Source of the DNA: Candidatus Enterovibrio altilux
Lineage (GTDB): Bacteria > Pseudomonadota > Gammaproteobacteria > Enterobacterales > Vibrionaceae
NCBI RefSeq assembly: GCF_002381345.1
Contig: NZ_CP020660.1
Span: 496,001 to 560,000 of the forward strand
Reading direction: 5' to 3'
DNA length: 64,000 nt
The notes under the pieces are model-generated. The model was given only the letters and a program-made list of their open reading frames with translations, did not search any database and had not been told where the DNA came from. Positions 20,199-29,369 of this stretch are shown here, piece after piece. Numbering within the stretch: position 1 is the first letter of the stretch; every line of letters starts with the position of its first letter. The translations under genes were made by a program, and so were the position numbers.

Positions 20199-21460
20199 GG
20201 CTTTATTCCCTGATTCGAGTTCAGATAGCAGATTCCAAAATAATCAACTATTAGACAATTGCTTTCATTTTAAACAGACCTAACTTTATCGATTTTTAAC
20301 ACTTTTATCATGCCGTAGGTTTTACCAATCTGGGCATGATGATCCCTTAAGTTCAATGTCCCTCCGAGAAGTTTTTTGACTCGAACTATCGCTGTCTTTG
20401 CAAGGGAACATTAACAGCAGCGACTTTATTTCCTAAACCAGGGAACTAAATAATCAACCTATGCTCTAAACAGCTAGGCTAACTTAAATATCCAAGTCTA
20501 TGAACAGGATGCGCTACAAAACAACCAACTGAAAGCAGTATAATCAAGCTTTAATTAATCTTGGCTTGCTAACATTCTGTATTGATAAAGAAGTCATTCA
20601 ACTATGGCATCAAACTAAGTCCGATAATCATGGAAGAGCTCGTTAATTTACCAACTTGGATATTACGACTGGCCTCATGATTAAACGCATATTTTTAGTG
20701 CCGTTGAGAGGTTTATAAGGATTCATCAATTATGCATTTACACTTGCTTAACCGTCATTATCATACCCTTATTATTCATACATTAGCAAACGAACTCAAA
20801 CGGTGAACATTGCGTTGAAGACGAAAAAATAAAAGAATCATCCAGCACTTAACCATTCATTTTACAGGGTTAAAAGCCTACAGTAAAGGAGCATAACAAG
20901 TAAAAAAACATGCCACTGCCGGTAAACAGAGAGTTTAATAGAAGTTACATTTAGTGGCAGAGATAAATACGCATGTAATCATTGCTGCTGAGTTAAGTGC
21001 ACTCAATGTGACTGGTGGTGTAAGACTACCTAACAGATCCACCGAAAATCAATAAAATATCAGCAGCTAGCGCTTACGACACCAGATAATGTTACGCAAC
21101 CGTTCGTATTAAACAAGCGGTTCCACGCGTCCCACCAAGAAAAGGTATAATTTATTGGGAACGAGATCATCCGCGCAATGTAACAGTCAGTTACCAGCAG
21201 TTATACGGTTCAAATCAACACTGTAAAGCGAAGTATGGTTGCCATAAACGTTCCTATTAGAGACAGTAATGTTTCGAGCCAAGCAACTCTTCGGAGGAAA
21301 GTTGAGCCTCATGAGTTTATAATGCCTAGATTAGCGAAGCCTACGCCATGATAAAAACGTTAATAAGCTAATAGAAATAAGTCTACTTAAAATACAAGCG
21401 TTCGTCTAACAGTTAATCATATTGAAATTTGCTATCTAAGCTCAAATTAAGAATAAAGTT
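20199..21460 (+). mobile_element. Chimeric IS5-family unit, decayed
   Basis: 20199-20421 is the right end and 3' transposase in reverse orientation. It meets the left end of a complete plus-strand copy at 20422 (actttatttcctaaacc), which runs to about 21460. The same junction is seen at 8736 and 57829. The transposase frame is destroyed by many indels. Confidence 0.82.
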
Positions 21461-21557
21461 TCATGGTAACCACAGTAATCACTTAGGATAAAAACAGTAT
21501 ATTATATAAGGTTCAATCTAATGAATACATAACCCGATATTATCGTATTTAATTATT

Positions 21558-22091
21558 TTACTCAACGTAATGGAAACCCTTAATCACCTGTTTTACGCCA
21601 CTAAGGTTACGTGTAATCTCCGTAGCTTCATTTCCTTGCTCGAGGGTAACATAACCCAACAGGAATACTTCACTATCTTCTGTGATAACCTTAACACTAG
21701 CCTCTTTGAGTTTTTTACTACCAATAAGGGCCAATTTTACTTTGGTTGTTAGCCAAGTGTCTTCGCTGACGCCGGCGAGAGACAGGGGCTGCTTAATACG
21801 AATTTGATCATAGACTATTACCACGCCCTTTATTCCACGTATCTTGTCTACTAGTGATTGCTTGGAAAATGTTTTAGATGCTTGGCCTACCAGTAACACT
21901 TTACCATTGTAAATTGCTGCATTGACACGAGCATCATTCTTAAAAGTAGCTTTATTTATGATACCTGCAATTTCCATTGAATGCTGTGTATCCATCCACT
22001 CTCTTTTTGCCGTGCGCGTATCTTGTTTATCAATCAACGAGCAAGCACTAAGCATAAAAATGCTCATTACTAAAAGTATTCTTTGAGTCAT
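21558..22091 (-). CDS. dolP: DolP/YraP outer-membrane lipoprotein with two BON domains
   Basis: A 177-residue lipoprotein. A signal sequence with lipobox LSAC places Cys at about residue 16. Two BON domains follow, roughly residues 38-105 and 115-177, with the glycine-containing cores VLLVGQASKTFSKQ and VFLLGYVTLEQGNEA. In E. coli DolP supports outer-membrane integrity and the BAM machinery. I chose ATG 22091 over the longer frame because the lipoprotein signal begins there and AGGAGAC lies just upstream. It follows diaA with a short gap, as in other gammaproteobacteria (yraN-diaA-dolP). It appears intact. Confidence 0.92.
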   Translation of the reverse strand: MTQRILLVMSIFMLSACSLIDKQDTRTAKREWMDTQHSMEIAGIINKATFKNDARVNAAIYNGKVLLVGQASKTFSKQSLVDKIRGIKGVVIVYDQIRIKQPLSLAGVSEDTWLTTKVKLALIGSKKLKEASVKVITEDSEVFLLGYVTLEQGNEATEITRNLSGVKQVIKGFHYVE

Positions 22092-22110
22092 TAACTGTCT
22101 CCTGAAATTA

Positions 22111-22704
<594 letters not shown>

Positions 22705-22731
22705 TTATCCTTCAATTAAAATATTCTTAAC

Positions 22732-22975
22732 CTAATTTATAATGTTTACACAGCCATCAAAAGCAATAGCCTCAAGTCTAAATTTTGTATTCCTTGCAGA
22801 TAGTTCCTTATTTTTAACCAGAGAGAAGACGCATAAAAAATATTATTTTTTTGGAATGTCATGGCAACAGATACACCACCAAATGCAATCCTCTTTCCAA
22901 GCTAATCTACCCTATTTAGTCTTGCTTAAATATTGCGTTACGATCTATTAACGTCAATCAGTGCTGTTTAAGATT
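22732..22975 (-). pseudogene. yraN: YraN (UPF0102) C-terminal remnant
   Basis: On the minus strand just upstream of diaA the DNA reads 'FGGVSVAMTF', 'YASSLWLKIRN', then after a one-base shift 'LSARNTKFRLEAIAFDG', ending in a stop at 22732. These are the later conserved blocks of YraN, a predicted nuclease-fold protein. An in-frame stop precedes 'GKRIAFGG', and the N-terminal half is missing; an IS begins at 22997. A small plus-strand frame over the same bases is only its antisense shadow. Confidence 0.8.
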
Positions 22976-22996
22976 ATAGAATGCTTGTGCTTCATG

Positions 22997-24275
22997 ACTT
23001 TGTTTCCTAATTCCAGTTCAGATAACAAATTTCAGCATAATTCACTATTAAACGAGCACTGTTATTTTAAATATACCTAATCCTATCCGCGTATTTAACT
23101 TTTTTATCACGGCGCAGATTGCACCAATCTGAGCTCTATACTCCCTTAGGCTCAATGCTCTTCCGAGTGGTTTTTTTGACTCGAAACATTACCGACTCTG
23201 ATAAGGAACGTTTATGGTAATCATATCTCGTTTTAGAATGCTGATTGGCACTCTATAATTTTTGATCACTGACAGCTAAATTACGCGAATCATCTCGTTC
23301 CTAAAAAGTTGCCCTTTTTTCGACGATATGAGTGGAACCGCTCGTTTAATACAGGCGATTTTATAACATTGTCTGGCGTCGTAAGCACCATTAGCTAATA
23401 TTCCATTTATTTTTCAGTGGGTCTCTTTGAGTAAGCTAGATAGCACTTCACCGTCAGTCACATTGAATACACTTAACTTAGCTGCGAGGATTGCATGCGC
23501 CTTTATATCTATCGCTAAATGTAACTTACGCCAGATTCACGTTTTTCATTAGTACCATGATTTTTTTTACTTTCCATTCTCTTTCACCGTAGACTTTGAG
23601 CTCTGTAGAATCAATGGTTAAGTGTTGTATACTTCCTTTATTCTTCGTCTTAAACATGACGCTAACCGTGTTTGGCCTCGCTTGCTAATGCATGAGTAGT
23701 GGGGGGCATAACAATGGCAATTGAGCAAGTTTGAAAGCAGAATTAATGAATCCTTGCAGACCTCTCAATGGCATTAAAAATGCGCATTTAACCATGAAGG
23801 CCTTCATAATATCTAAGCTACTAAATAAACTAGGTTTTCCATAACTACCCTGCTTAGTTTGATTCCATAACTAAATAGCTTCTTCATAAATTCGGAATAT
23901 TAATAAACTATGATTAATTAACGCTTGATTGGACTGCTTTCAGTAGCTCTGTTGTAACGAAAATTTTTCATCGGCCTGAATATTTAAGTGAGCCTAACTA
24001 TTTAGAGTATGGATTGATAATTTAGTTCCCTGATCTAGGAAACAAAGCCGGTTACCACAAATATTTTTTAGCAGAGACAGCAAGAGTTCGAATCAAAAAA
24101 CTACTGAGAAGGACATTGAATCTAAGGAATCGCACAACTCATATTATTGAAACCGACGCCATGACTAACGCTTTCAATAAGCTGATAAAACTAGGTATGC
24201 CTAACACAAAAGCGACTGTTTAATCGTTAATCATGTGGAGATTTGCTATCTGAACTTAAATTAGGAAACAAAGTC
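22997..24275 (-). mobile_element. Chimeric IS5-family unit, full length, decayed
   Basis: The right end starts at 22997 (actttgtttcctaattcc), and the whole minus-strand copy runs to its left end at 24049. There it joins ggttaccacaa, a plus-strand 3' transposase fragment of about 225 bases ending in a second right end (ttaggaaacaaagtc) at 24275. This is the best preserved example of the unit with two outward right ends. It separates a broken yraN from a broken yadG. Confidence 0.88.
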
Positions 24276-24289
24276 TCGATGAAAAGAAA

Positions 24290-24618
24290 AGGCTGTGTCA
24301 AAATATTGGGATTATTAACCAAAGTGAATGGATTGAAGACACGTCTATGTGGTTGCTCTTAAAAAAGCTAGGTACTAAAACATTTTGTCAAATTTGGCTC
24401 CCAACGATGACCAAATGATAACGTTAAATAACATGAAATAGCAGCAAATTGAAGACCACACTCTAGAAATATAAGTCCATAAATTCATTACGAAGAGCAC
24501 AGTTTTCTTGCAATTGACAAAGCAAAAAATTTAAGCCCATTCTGTGCATCACAAAACGAGTAGGTTTGAAACATTGATTATTAATTTATTGCAACATAGT
24601 GTGGAGACACAGGCATGA
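24290..24618 (+). pseudogene. yadG: ABC transporter ATP-binding protein YadG, C-terminal remnant
   Basis: From about 24311 the frame reads 'IINQSEWIEDTSMWLLLKKLGTKTF', resembling the C-terminal region of YadG after the ATPase domain. It stops at 24416. In another frame the end reads 'LIINLLQHSVETQA' and stops at 24616-24618, overlapping the yadH start as ATGA, as expected of a yadGH operon. The nucleotide-binding domain is absent, replaced by the IS at 22997-24275. At least one frameshift lies between the two pieces. Confidence 0.72.
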
Positions 24619-25385
24619 ATAGAGCATACTGGGTTGCCTTTAAAAGTCTACTTATCAAAGAAGTGATGCGGTTTGGACGTATTTGGGTGCAAACTTTGGT
24701 ATCACCTGCAATCACAATGGCACTGTATTTTGTGGTTTTCGGTAACTTGATTGGCAATCGTATTGGTGAAATGGGTGGCTTTAGTTATATGGCCTACATT
24801 ATACCTGGTTTGATCATGATGTCGGTGATCACTAATTCATACTCCAATGTAGCATCATCATTTTTTAATACTAAAATGCAGCGAAACATCGAAGAGTTGA
24901 TGGTCGCTCCCGTTCCAAATTACGTAATTATTGCAGGCTATATAGGTGGCGGAGTAACCAGAGGGCTAGCAGTAGGGTTTATCGTTTCTATAGTGTCGTT
25001 ATTTTTTATTGAGTTGCAGATAGTATACCTTGACGTAATTTTTGCAACAGTGTTGATGACATCAATTGTATTCTCGTTGGGCGGCCTGATCAATGCGGTG
25101 TACGCGCGCACCTTTGATGACATCAGTCTGATCCCAACATTCATTCTGACTCCGATGACTTACTTGGGTGGCGTGTTCTATTCGCTATCGTTATTGTCTG
25201 AGTTTTGGCAGGGTGTATCGAAACTAAACCCTATTATGTATATGGTAAATGCCTTCCGTTATGGCTTCTTGGGTGTATCTGACGTTAGTATTGTTACATC
25301 GTTCTCTGTACTGAGCATGCTTATTGTAAGTTTGTATTCTGTAGCGTGGTATTTGATCAGCCGTGGTATTGGTTTAAGAACATAA
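24615..25385 (+). CDS. yadH: ABC-2 type transporter permease YadH
   Basis: A 256-residue inner-membrane permease with six hydrophobic segments and ABC-2 family signatures. It is the same length as E. coli YadH and shares stretches such as MRFGRIWVQTLVSPAITM, NIEELMVAPVP and FDDISLIPTFILTPMTYLGGVFYS. The start ATG 24615 overlaps the stop of the ruined yadG and has GGAGA upstream. The partner ATPase gene is destroyed, so the permease is probably orphaned unless another ATPase serves it. It has no visible lesion yet. The transported substrate is not known. Confidence 0.93.
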   Translation: MNRAYWVAFKSLLIKEVMRFGRIWVQTLVSPAITMALYFVVFGNLIGNRIGEMGGFSYMAYIIPGLIMMSVITNSYSNVASSFFNTKMQRNIEELMVAPVPNYVIIAGYIGGGVTRGLAVGFIVSIVSLFFIELQIVYLDVIFATVLMTSIVFSLGGLINAVYARTFDDISLIPTFILTPMTYLGGVFYSLSLLSEFWQGVSKLNPIMYMVNAFRYGFLGVSDVSIVTSFSVLSMLIVSLYSVAWYLISRGIGLRT

Positions 25386-25398
25386 TACAGCAAAAATC

Positions 25399-26160
25399 AC
25401 CTTTGTTTCCTAATTCAAGTTCAGATAGCAAACCCCTACATGATTCACTATTAGACGATCACTTGTGTTTTAGGCATCCCTAATTTTATTGCTTATCTGG
25501 CACTTTTACTGTTATGTCAGTTTCGCTAAATCTGGCCCTTGTAATCCCTTCGTTTAAAGTCCCTTCCAGTAGCTTTTTAACTCGAAATATTTCCGATTTT
25601 TATAAGGAACGTTTATGGTAACCACACCTCGTTTTCTAATGCTGATTGGAACCGTATAACTGTTGGTAACTGACCGTTAAATCACGCGAATAACTTAGTT
25701 CCTAAAAGTGCTCCTTTTTTATCGAGATGAGTGGAGTCGGTCGTCTAATACGAATAGTTTCGTAACACTGTCTTATGTCATCAACACCATCGCTTGATAT
25801 TTCATTCATGCTTCTATGGGCGTATCTGAGTAAATCACTAAAATATCATCCAGCGATGCTCACAGCTCCAGACAATATTACGAAACCGTTCGTATTAAGC
25901 GAGCGGTTTCAATCAGCATTGAAAAACGAGGTATTGTTACCATAAATGCTCCTTATCAAGGACGGTAATGTTTCGCATTAAAAAAACTACTAAGAGAGAC
26001 ATTGAACCTACAGGATTACAATACCCAGCTTGGCTAAATATACGCCACAGTAAAGGCGTCAAATAAACTGACTGCATTAAGTTTACTTAAAACCAAAGCG
26101 AACGTCTATTGGTTAATCATATTAGAACCAGCTATTTGAACTTAATTAGGCAATAAAACC
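25399..26160. mobile_element. Palindromic pair of IS5-family right halves
   Basis: 25399-25833 is the 3' half of the IS in minus orientation, starting with its right end. At about 25834 it switches to the 3' half of a plus copy, which runs to a right end at 26160. Two outward right ends flank two inverted transposase halves. Both left ends are missing. It lies directly upstream of lon. Confidence 0.8.
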
Positions 26161-26297
26161 AACTTAAATATAAAAAGTTGGCCTCTATAATATTAAAATT
26201 TATTAAAAAAATTTTTTGAAATCGTTAGATCGTTCAATTACTTAAAAAGATCAACATTATACTATCACTTCCTTTTTTGTTTTCTGCTGCATGTGCC

Positions 26298-26325
26298 GTT
26301 GAATAGTGACAATATATCCCCATAT
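26298..26325 (+). promoter_or_regulatory. Sigma-32 heat-shock promoter of lon
   Basis: GTTGAA at 26298-26303 and CCCCATAT at 26318-26325 are spaced like the E. coli lon promoter, whose boxes are nearly the same (GTTGAA and CCCCATAT). It lies 35 bases before the lon start and about 140 bases after the IS palindrome, so heat-shock control of lon probably survived the rearrangement. Confidence 0.8.
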
Positions 26326-26359
26326 ACTCTTTAATATCTAAAACGGAAGAGAGAACAAT

Positions 26360-28732
26360 ATGAACTTGGAGCGTTCCGAGCGCATTGAAATTCCGGTCCT
26401 GCCTCTGCGCGACATGGTCGTTTATCCCCATATGGTTATCCCATTATTTGTGGGACGGGATAAATCTATCCGTTGCTTAGAAGCAGCGATGGACAATGAT
26501 AAACAGATTTTATTAGTAGCACAGAAAGATGCTGCTATCGACGACCCTTCTATTGAAGACCTTTATCAAGTAGGCACTATTGCGTCTATTTTGCAATTGT
26601 TGAAGTTGCCTGATGGAACAGTAAAAGTATTGGTGGAAGGTTTACAGCGTGTTGAAATTAAAAAATTTAGTGAAGATGATTTTTTTACTGCAGATTCACA
26701 ATACATGCAAACACCAGAAATAGATGAACGTGAGCAAGCAGCATTAGTACGCACCGCAATCAGCCAGTTTGAAAGTTTCATTAAGCTAAATAAAAAAATT
26801 CCACCAGAAGTCCTGACGTCACTAAATGGTATAGATGAAGCAGCACGTCTTGCTGATACGATTGCTGCGCACATGCCTCTTAAATTACATGATAAACAAC
26901 AAGTACTAGAAATTATCGATATTGCAGAACGATTAGAATTTCTAATGACCATAATGGAATCAGAAATTGATTTATTGCAAGTTGAAAAACGTATCCGTAG
27001 TCGCGTTAAAAAACAAATGGAAAAGAGTCAGAGAGAATATTACCTCAATGAACAAATGAAGGCAATCCAAAAAGAATTAGGGGAGCTTGATGATGCTCCT
27101 GATGAATTTGAGAGCCTGAAACTGAAAATTGAAGCATCTAAAATGCCTCAGGAAGCGAAAGAGAAAACGGAACAAGAACTTCAAAAATTAAAAATGATGT
27201 CACCGATGTCAGCAGAAGCAACTGTAGTTCGTAGTTACATTGATTGGATGGTGAGTGTACCATGGTCGAAACGCTCAAAAGTTAAAAAAAATTTAGTAAA
27301 AGCTGGAGACATTCTCAATGCGGATCATTATGGTTTGGAGCGTGTTAAAGAACGTATTCTTGAATATCTCGCCGTGCAAAATCGTGTCAATAAATTGAAA
27401 GGTCCAATACTATGTTTAGTCGGACCGCCAGGGGTAGGTAAAACCTCTTTGGGTCAGTCAATTGCATGTGCTACCGGACGTAAGTATACGCGTATGGCGT
27501 TGGGAGGCGTACGAGATGAAGCAGAAATTCGAGGACATCGTCGAACATATATTGGATCTTTGCCAGGAAAGCTTATTCAAAACATGGCTAAAGTAGGTGT
27601 AAAGAATCCACTGTTCCTCTTGGATGAAATCGACAAAATGTCTTCAGATATGCGAGGCGACCCATCTTCAGCATTGTTAGAAGTTCTTGATCCAGAACAG
27701 AACAATGCATTTAATGACCACTATCTCGAAGTGGACTATGATTTATCTGACGTTATGTTCGTAGCAACATCAAATTCAATGAATATTTCAAGCCCTTTAC
27801 TTGACCGTATGGAAGTTATTCGTTTATCAGGTTATACTGAAGACGAAAAATTAAACATCGCAAAGCAACATTTGGTTGATAAGCAAGTACAGCGTAATGG
27901 CTTGAAACCAAATGAAATAACCATTGAAGATTCAGCTATTGTTGGGATTATTCGCTACTATACGCGTGAAGCGGGAGTGCGTAGTTTAGAACGCGAAATT
28001 TCTAAACTGTGTCGTAAAGCAGTAAAAAAAATTTTACTAAATAAAAATGTTAAATTTATCACTATTAACCAAAATAATTTAAAAAATTATTTGGGTGTGC
28101 AGCGTTTTGACTTTGGCAAAGCGGATAAAAGTAATCGCATTGGTCAGGTTACCGGCCTTGCGTGGACGTCCGTAGGAGGCGACTTGCTTACCATTGAGAC
28201 TGAATCCATGCCAGGCAAAGGAAAGCTGTCACAAACTGGTTCTTTAGGTGATGTTATGCAAGAGTCAATTCAAGCAGCAATGACGGTTGTTCGTACTCGT
28301 GCAGAAAAATTAGGCATCAATAATGATTTTTACGAGCAACGTGATATCCACGTCCATGTGCCAGAAGGTGCAACACCTAAAGATGGCCCCAGTGCTGGTA
28401 TTGCAATGTGTACAGTGCTTGTTTCTAGTCTCACGGGTAATCCTGTACGAGCCGAAGTGGCCATGACAGGTGAAATTACACTCCGTGGTGAAGTATTGCC
28501 CATTGGTGGTCTGAAAGAAAAGCTATTGGCAGCACACCGAGGTGGTATTAAAACGGTCATAATTCCTAAAGACAATGAGCGTGACTTGGAAGAAATTCCC
28601 GACAATGTTAAAGCGGACCTCGATATTCATGCTGTACGTTGGATTGATGAAGTTTTGATACTCGCACTACAGAATAATCCTCTCGGAATAGAGCTTGTAA
28701 CACCACGAAAGAGTGACGTGCAGCAAAATTAA
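26360..28732 (+). CDS. lon: ATP-dependent protease Lon
   Basis: Cytoplasmic AAA+ serine protease, 790 residues (E. coli 784), that degrades misfolded and regulatory proteins. The N-terminal substrate domain begins IEIPVLPLRDMVVYPHMVIP. The ATPase has Walker A GPPGVGKT and Walker B LFLLDEID. The Ser-Lys catalytic dyad is Ser678 in PKDGPSAG and Lys721 in LKEKLLAAHRGG. It starts at ATG 26360, after a sigma-32 promoter. It is followed by a terminator and then hupB and ppiD in the conserved order, but the expected upstream neighbour clpX lies about 10 kb away in the opposite orientation. It appears intact. Confidence 0.98.
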   Translation: MNLERSERIEIPVLPLRDMVVYPHMVIPLFVGRDKSIRCLEAAMDNDKQILLVAQKDAAIDDPSIEDLYQVGTIASILQLLKLPDGTVKVLVEGLQRVEIKKFSEDDFFTADSQYMQTPEIDEREQAALVRTAISQFESFIKLNKKIPPEVLTSLNGIDEAARLADTIAAHMPLKLHDKQQVLEIIDIAERLEFLMTIMESEIDLLQVEKRIRSRVKKQMEKSQREYYLNEQMKAIQKELGELDDAPDEFESLKLKIEASKMPQEAKEKTEQELQKLKMMSPMSAEATVVRSYIDWMVSVPWSKRSKVKKNLVKAGDILNADHYGLERVKERILEYLAVQNRVNKLKGPILCLVGPPGVGKTSLGQSIACATGRKYTRMALGGVRDEAEIRGHRRTYIGSLPGKLIQNMAKVGVKNPLFLLDEIDKMSSDMRGDPSSALLEVLDPEQNNAFNDHYLEVDYDLSDVMFVATSNSMNISSPLLDRMEVIRLSGYTEDEKLNIAKQHLVDKQVQRNGLKPNEITIEDSAIVGIIRYYTREAGVRSLEREISKLCRKAVKKILLNKNVKFITINQNNLKNYLGVQRFDFGKADKSNRIGQVTGLAWTSVGGDLLTIETESMPGKGKLSQTGSLGDVMQESIQAAMTVVRTRAEKLGINNDFYEQRDIHVHVPEGATPKDGPSAGIAMCTVLVSSLTGNPVRAEVAMTGEITLRGEVLPIGGLKEKLLAAHRGGIKTVIIPKDNERDLEEIPDNVKADLDIHAVRWIDEVLILALQNNPLGIELVTPRKSDVQQN

Positions 28733-28744
28733 GCAATGTAAAAC

Positions 28745-28778
28745 GCTGACAGTTAGTAAAAGGCTTGTCAGCTTTTTT
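28745..28778 (+). terminator. Rho-independent terminator after lon
   Basis: GCTGACA (28745-28751) pairs with TGTCAGC (28766-28772), and six T residues follow directly. Confidence 0.85.
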
Positions 28779-28929
28779 GTTGAAGACTAACTTAATGGAA
28801 GCGCTGCACACCCTTAATTCATAATAGCTTCAGCGTTTTGTTAGCTCTATCTAAAAAATATAACGCATTTTTAATGCTAATCACCGCAAAAAATGGGATT
28901 TGTGGTTCGTTTGTGAAAAGGATGAAAAA

Positions 28930-29202
28930 GTGAATAAGTCGCAGTTAATTGATACAATTGCAGAAAGTGCTAATCTATCTAAAGCGTCTGCTGGTCGCGC
29001 CCTAGACGCACTATTAGATGCCATTTCTGATACTTTGAAAGACGGCGATCAAGTTGCATTGCTGGGTTTCGGTACGTTCTCAGTTCGTAGCCGTTCAGCA
29101 CGTACTGGTCGTAACCCTCAAACTGGAGCAGAAATCAGCATTCCGGCTACTAAAGTGCCTGGGTTTAAAGCTGGCAAAGCTCTGAAAGACGCGGTTAATT
29201 AA
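28930..29202 (+). CDS. hupB: DNA-binding protein HU-beta
   Basis: A 90-residue histone-like protein that bends DNA and shapes the nucleoid. I chose GTG 28930, preceded by AAGGA, because the protein then begins [18 protein letters not shown] as in HU-beta; the longer frame adds ten unrelated residues. The DNA-contacting arm [17 protein letters not shown] and the C-terminal [15 protein letters not shown] are complete. It lies between lon and ppiD as in E. coli and Vibrio, with terminators on both sides, so it is probably its own transcription unit. Confidence 0.96.
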   Translation: MNKSQLIDTIAESANLSKASAGRALDALLDAISDTLKDGDQVALLGFGTFSVRSRSARTGRNPQTGAEISIPATKVPGFKAGKALKDAVN

Positions 29203-29290
29203 TCTATTTATATCATTTTGCGCGATGTCACAGCATGTTTAATTTAAGCTGTAAAGTAAGCAATATCAGAGTATAATAAGATTCAGTCAG

Positions 29291-29330
29291 AGTATAAAAG
29301 CGTATCTCATGATGCGCTTTTATACTTTTA
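29291..29330. terminator. Terminator after hupB, possibly bidirectional
   Basis: AGTATAAAAGCG (29291-29302) pairs perfectly with CGCTTTTATACT (29315-29326). A short TTTT-AAAA tail follows. It is AT-rich but has a 12-base stem. Confidence 0.7.
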
Positions 29331-29369
29331 AAAAATAAGCGTTTAAATTAGTAGGGATGCCGGCACATC

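Noticed and set aside
22742-22951. 69-residue plus-strand ORF upstream of diaA
   Set aside because: It is the antisense of the yraN remnant, which reads conserved YraN residues on the minus strand.
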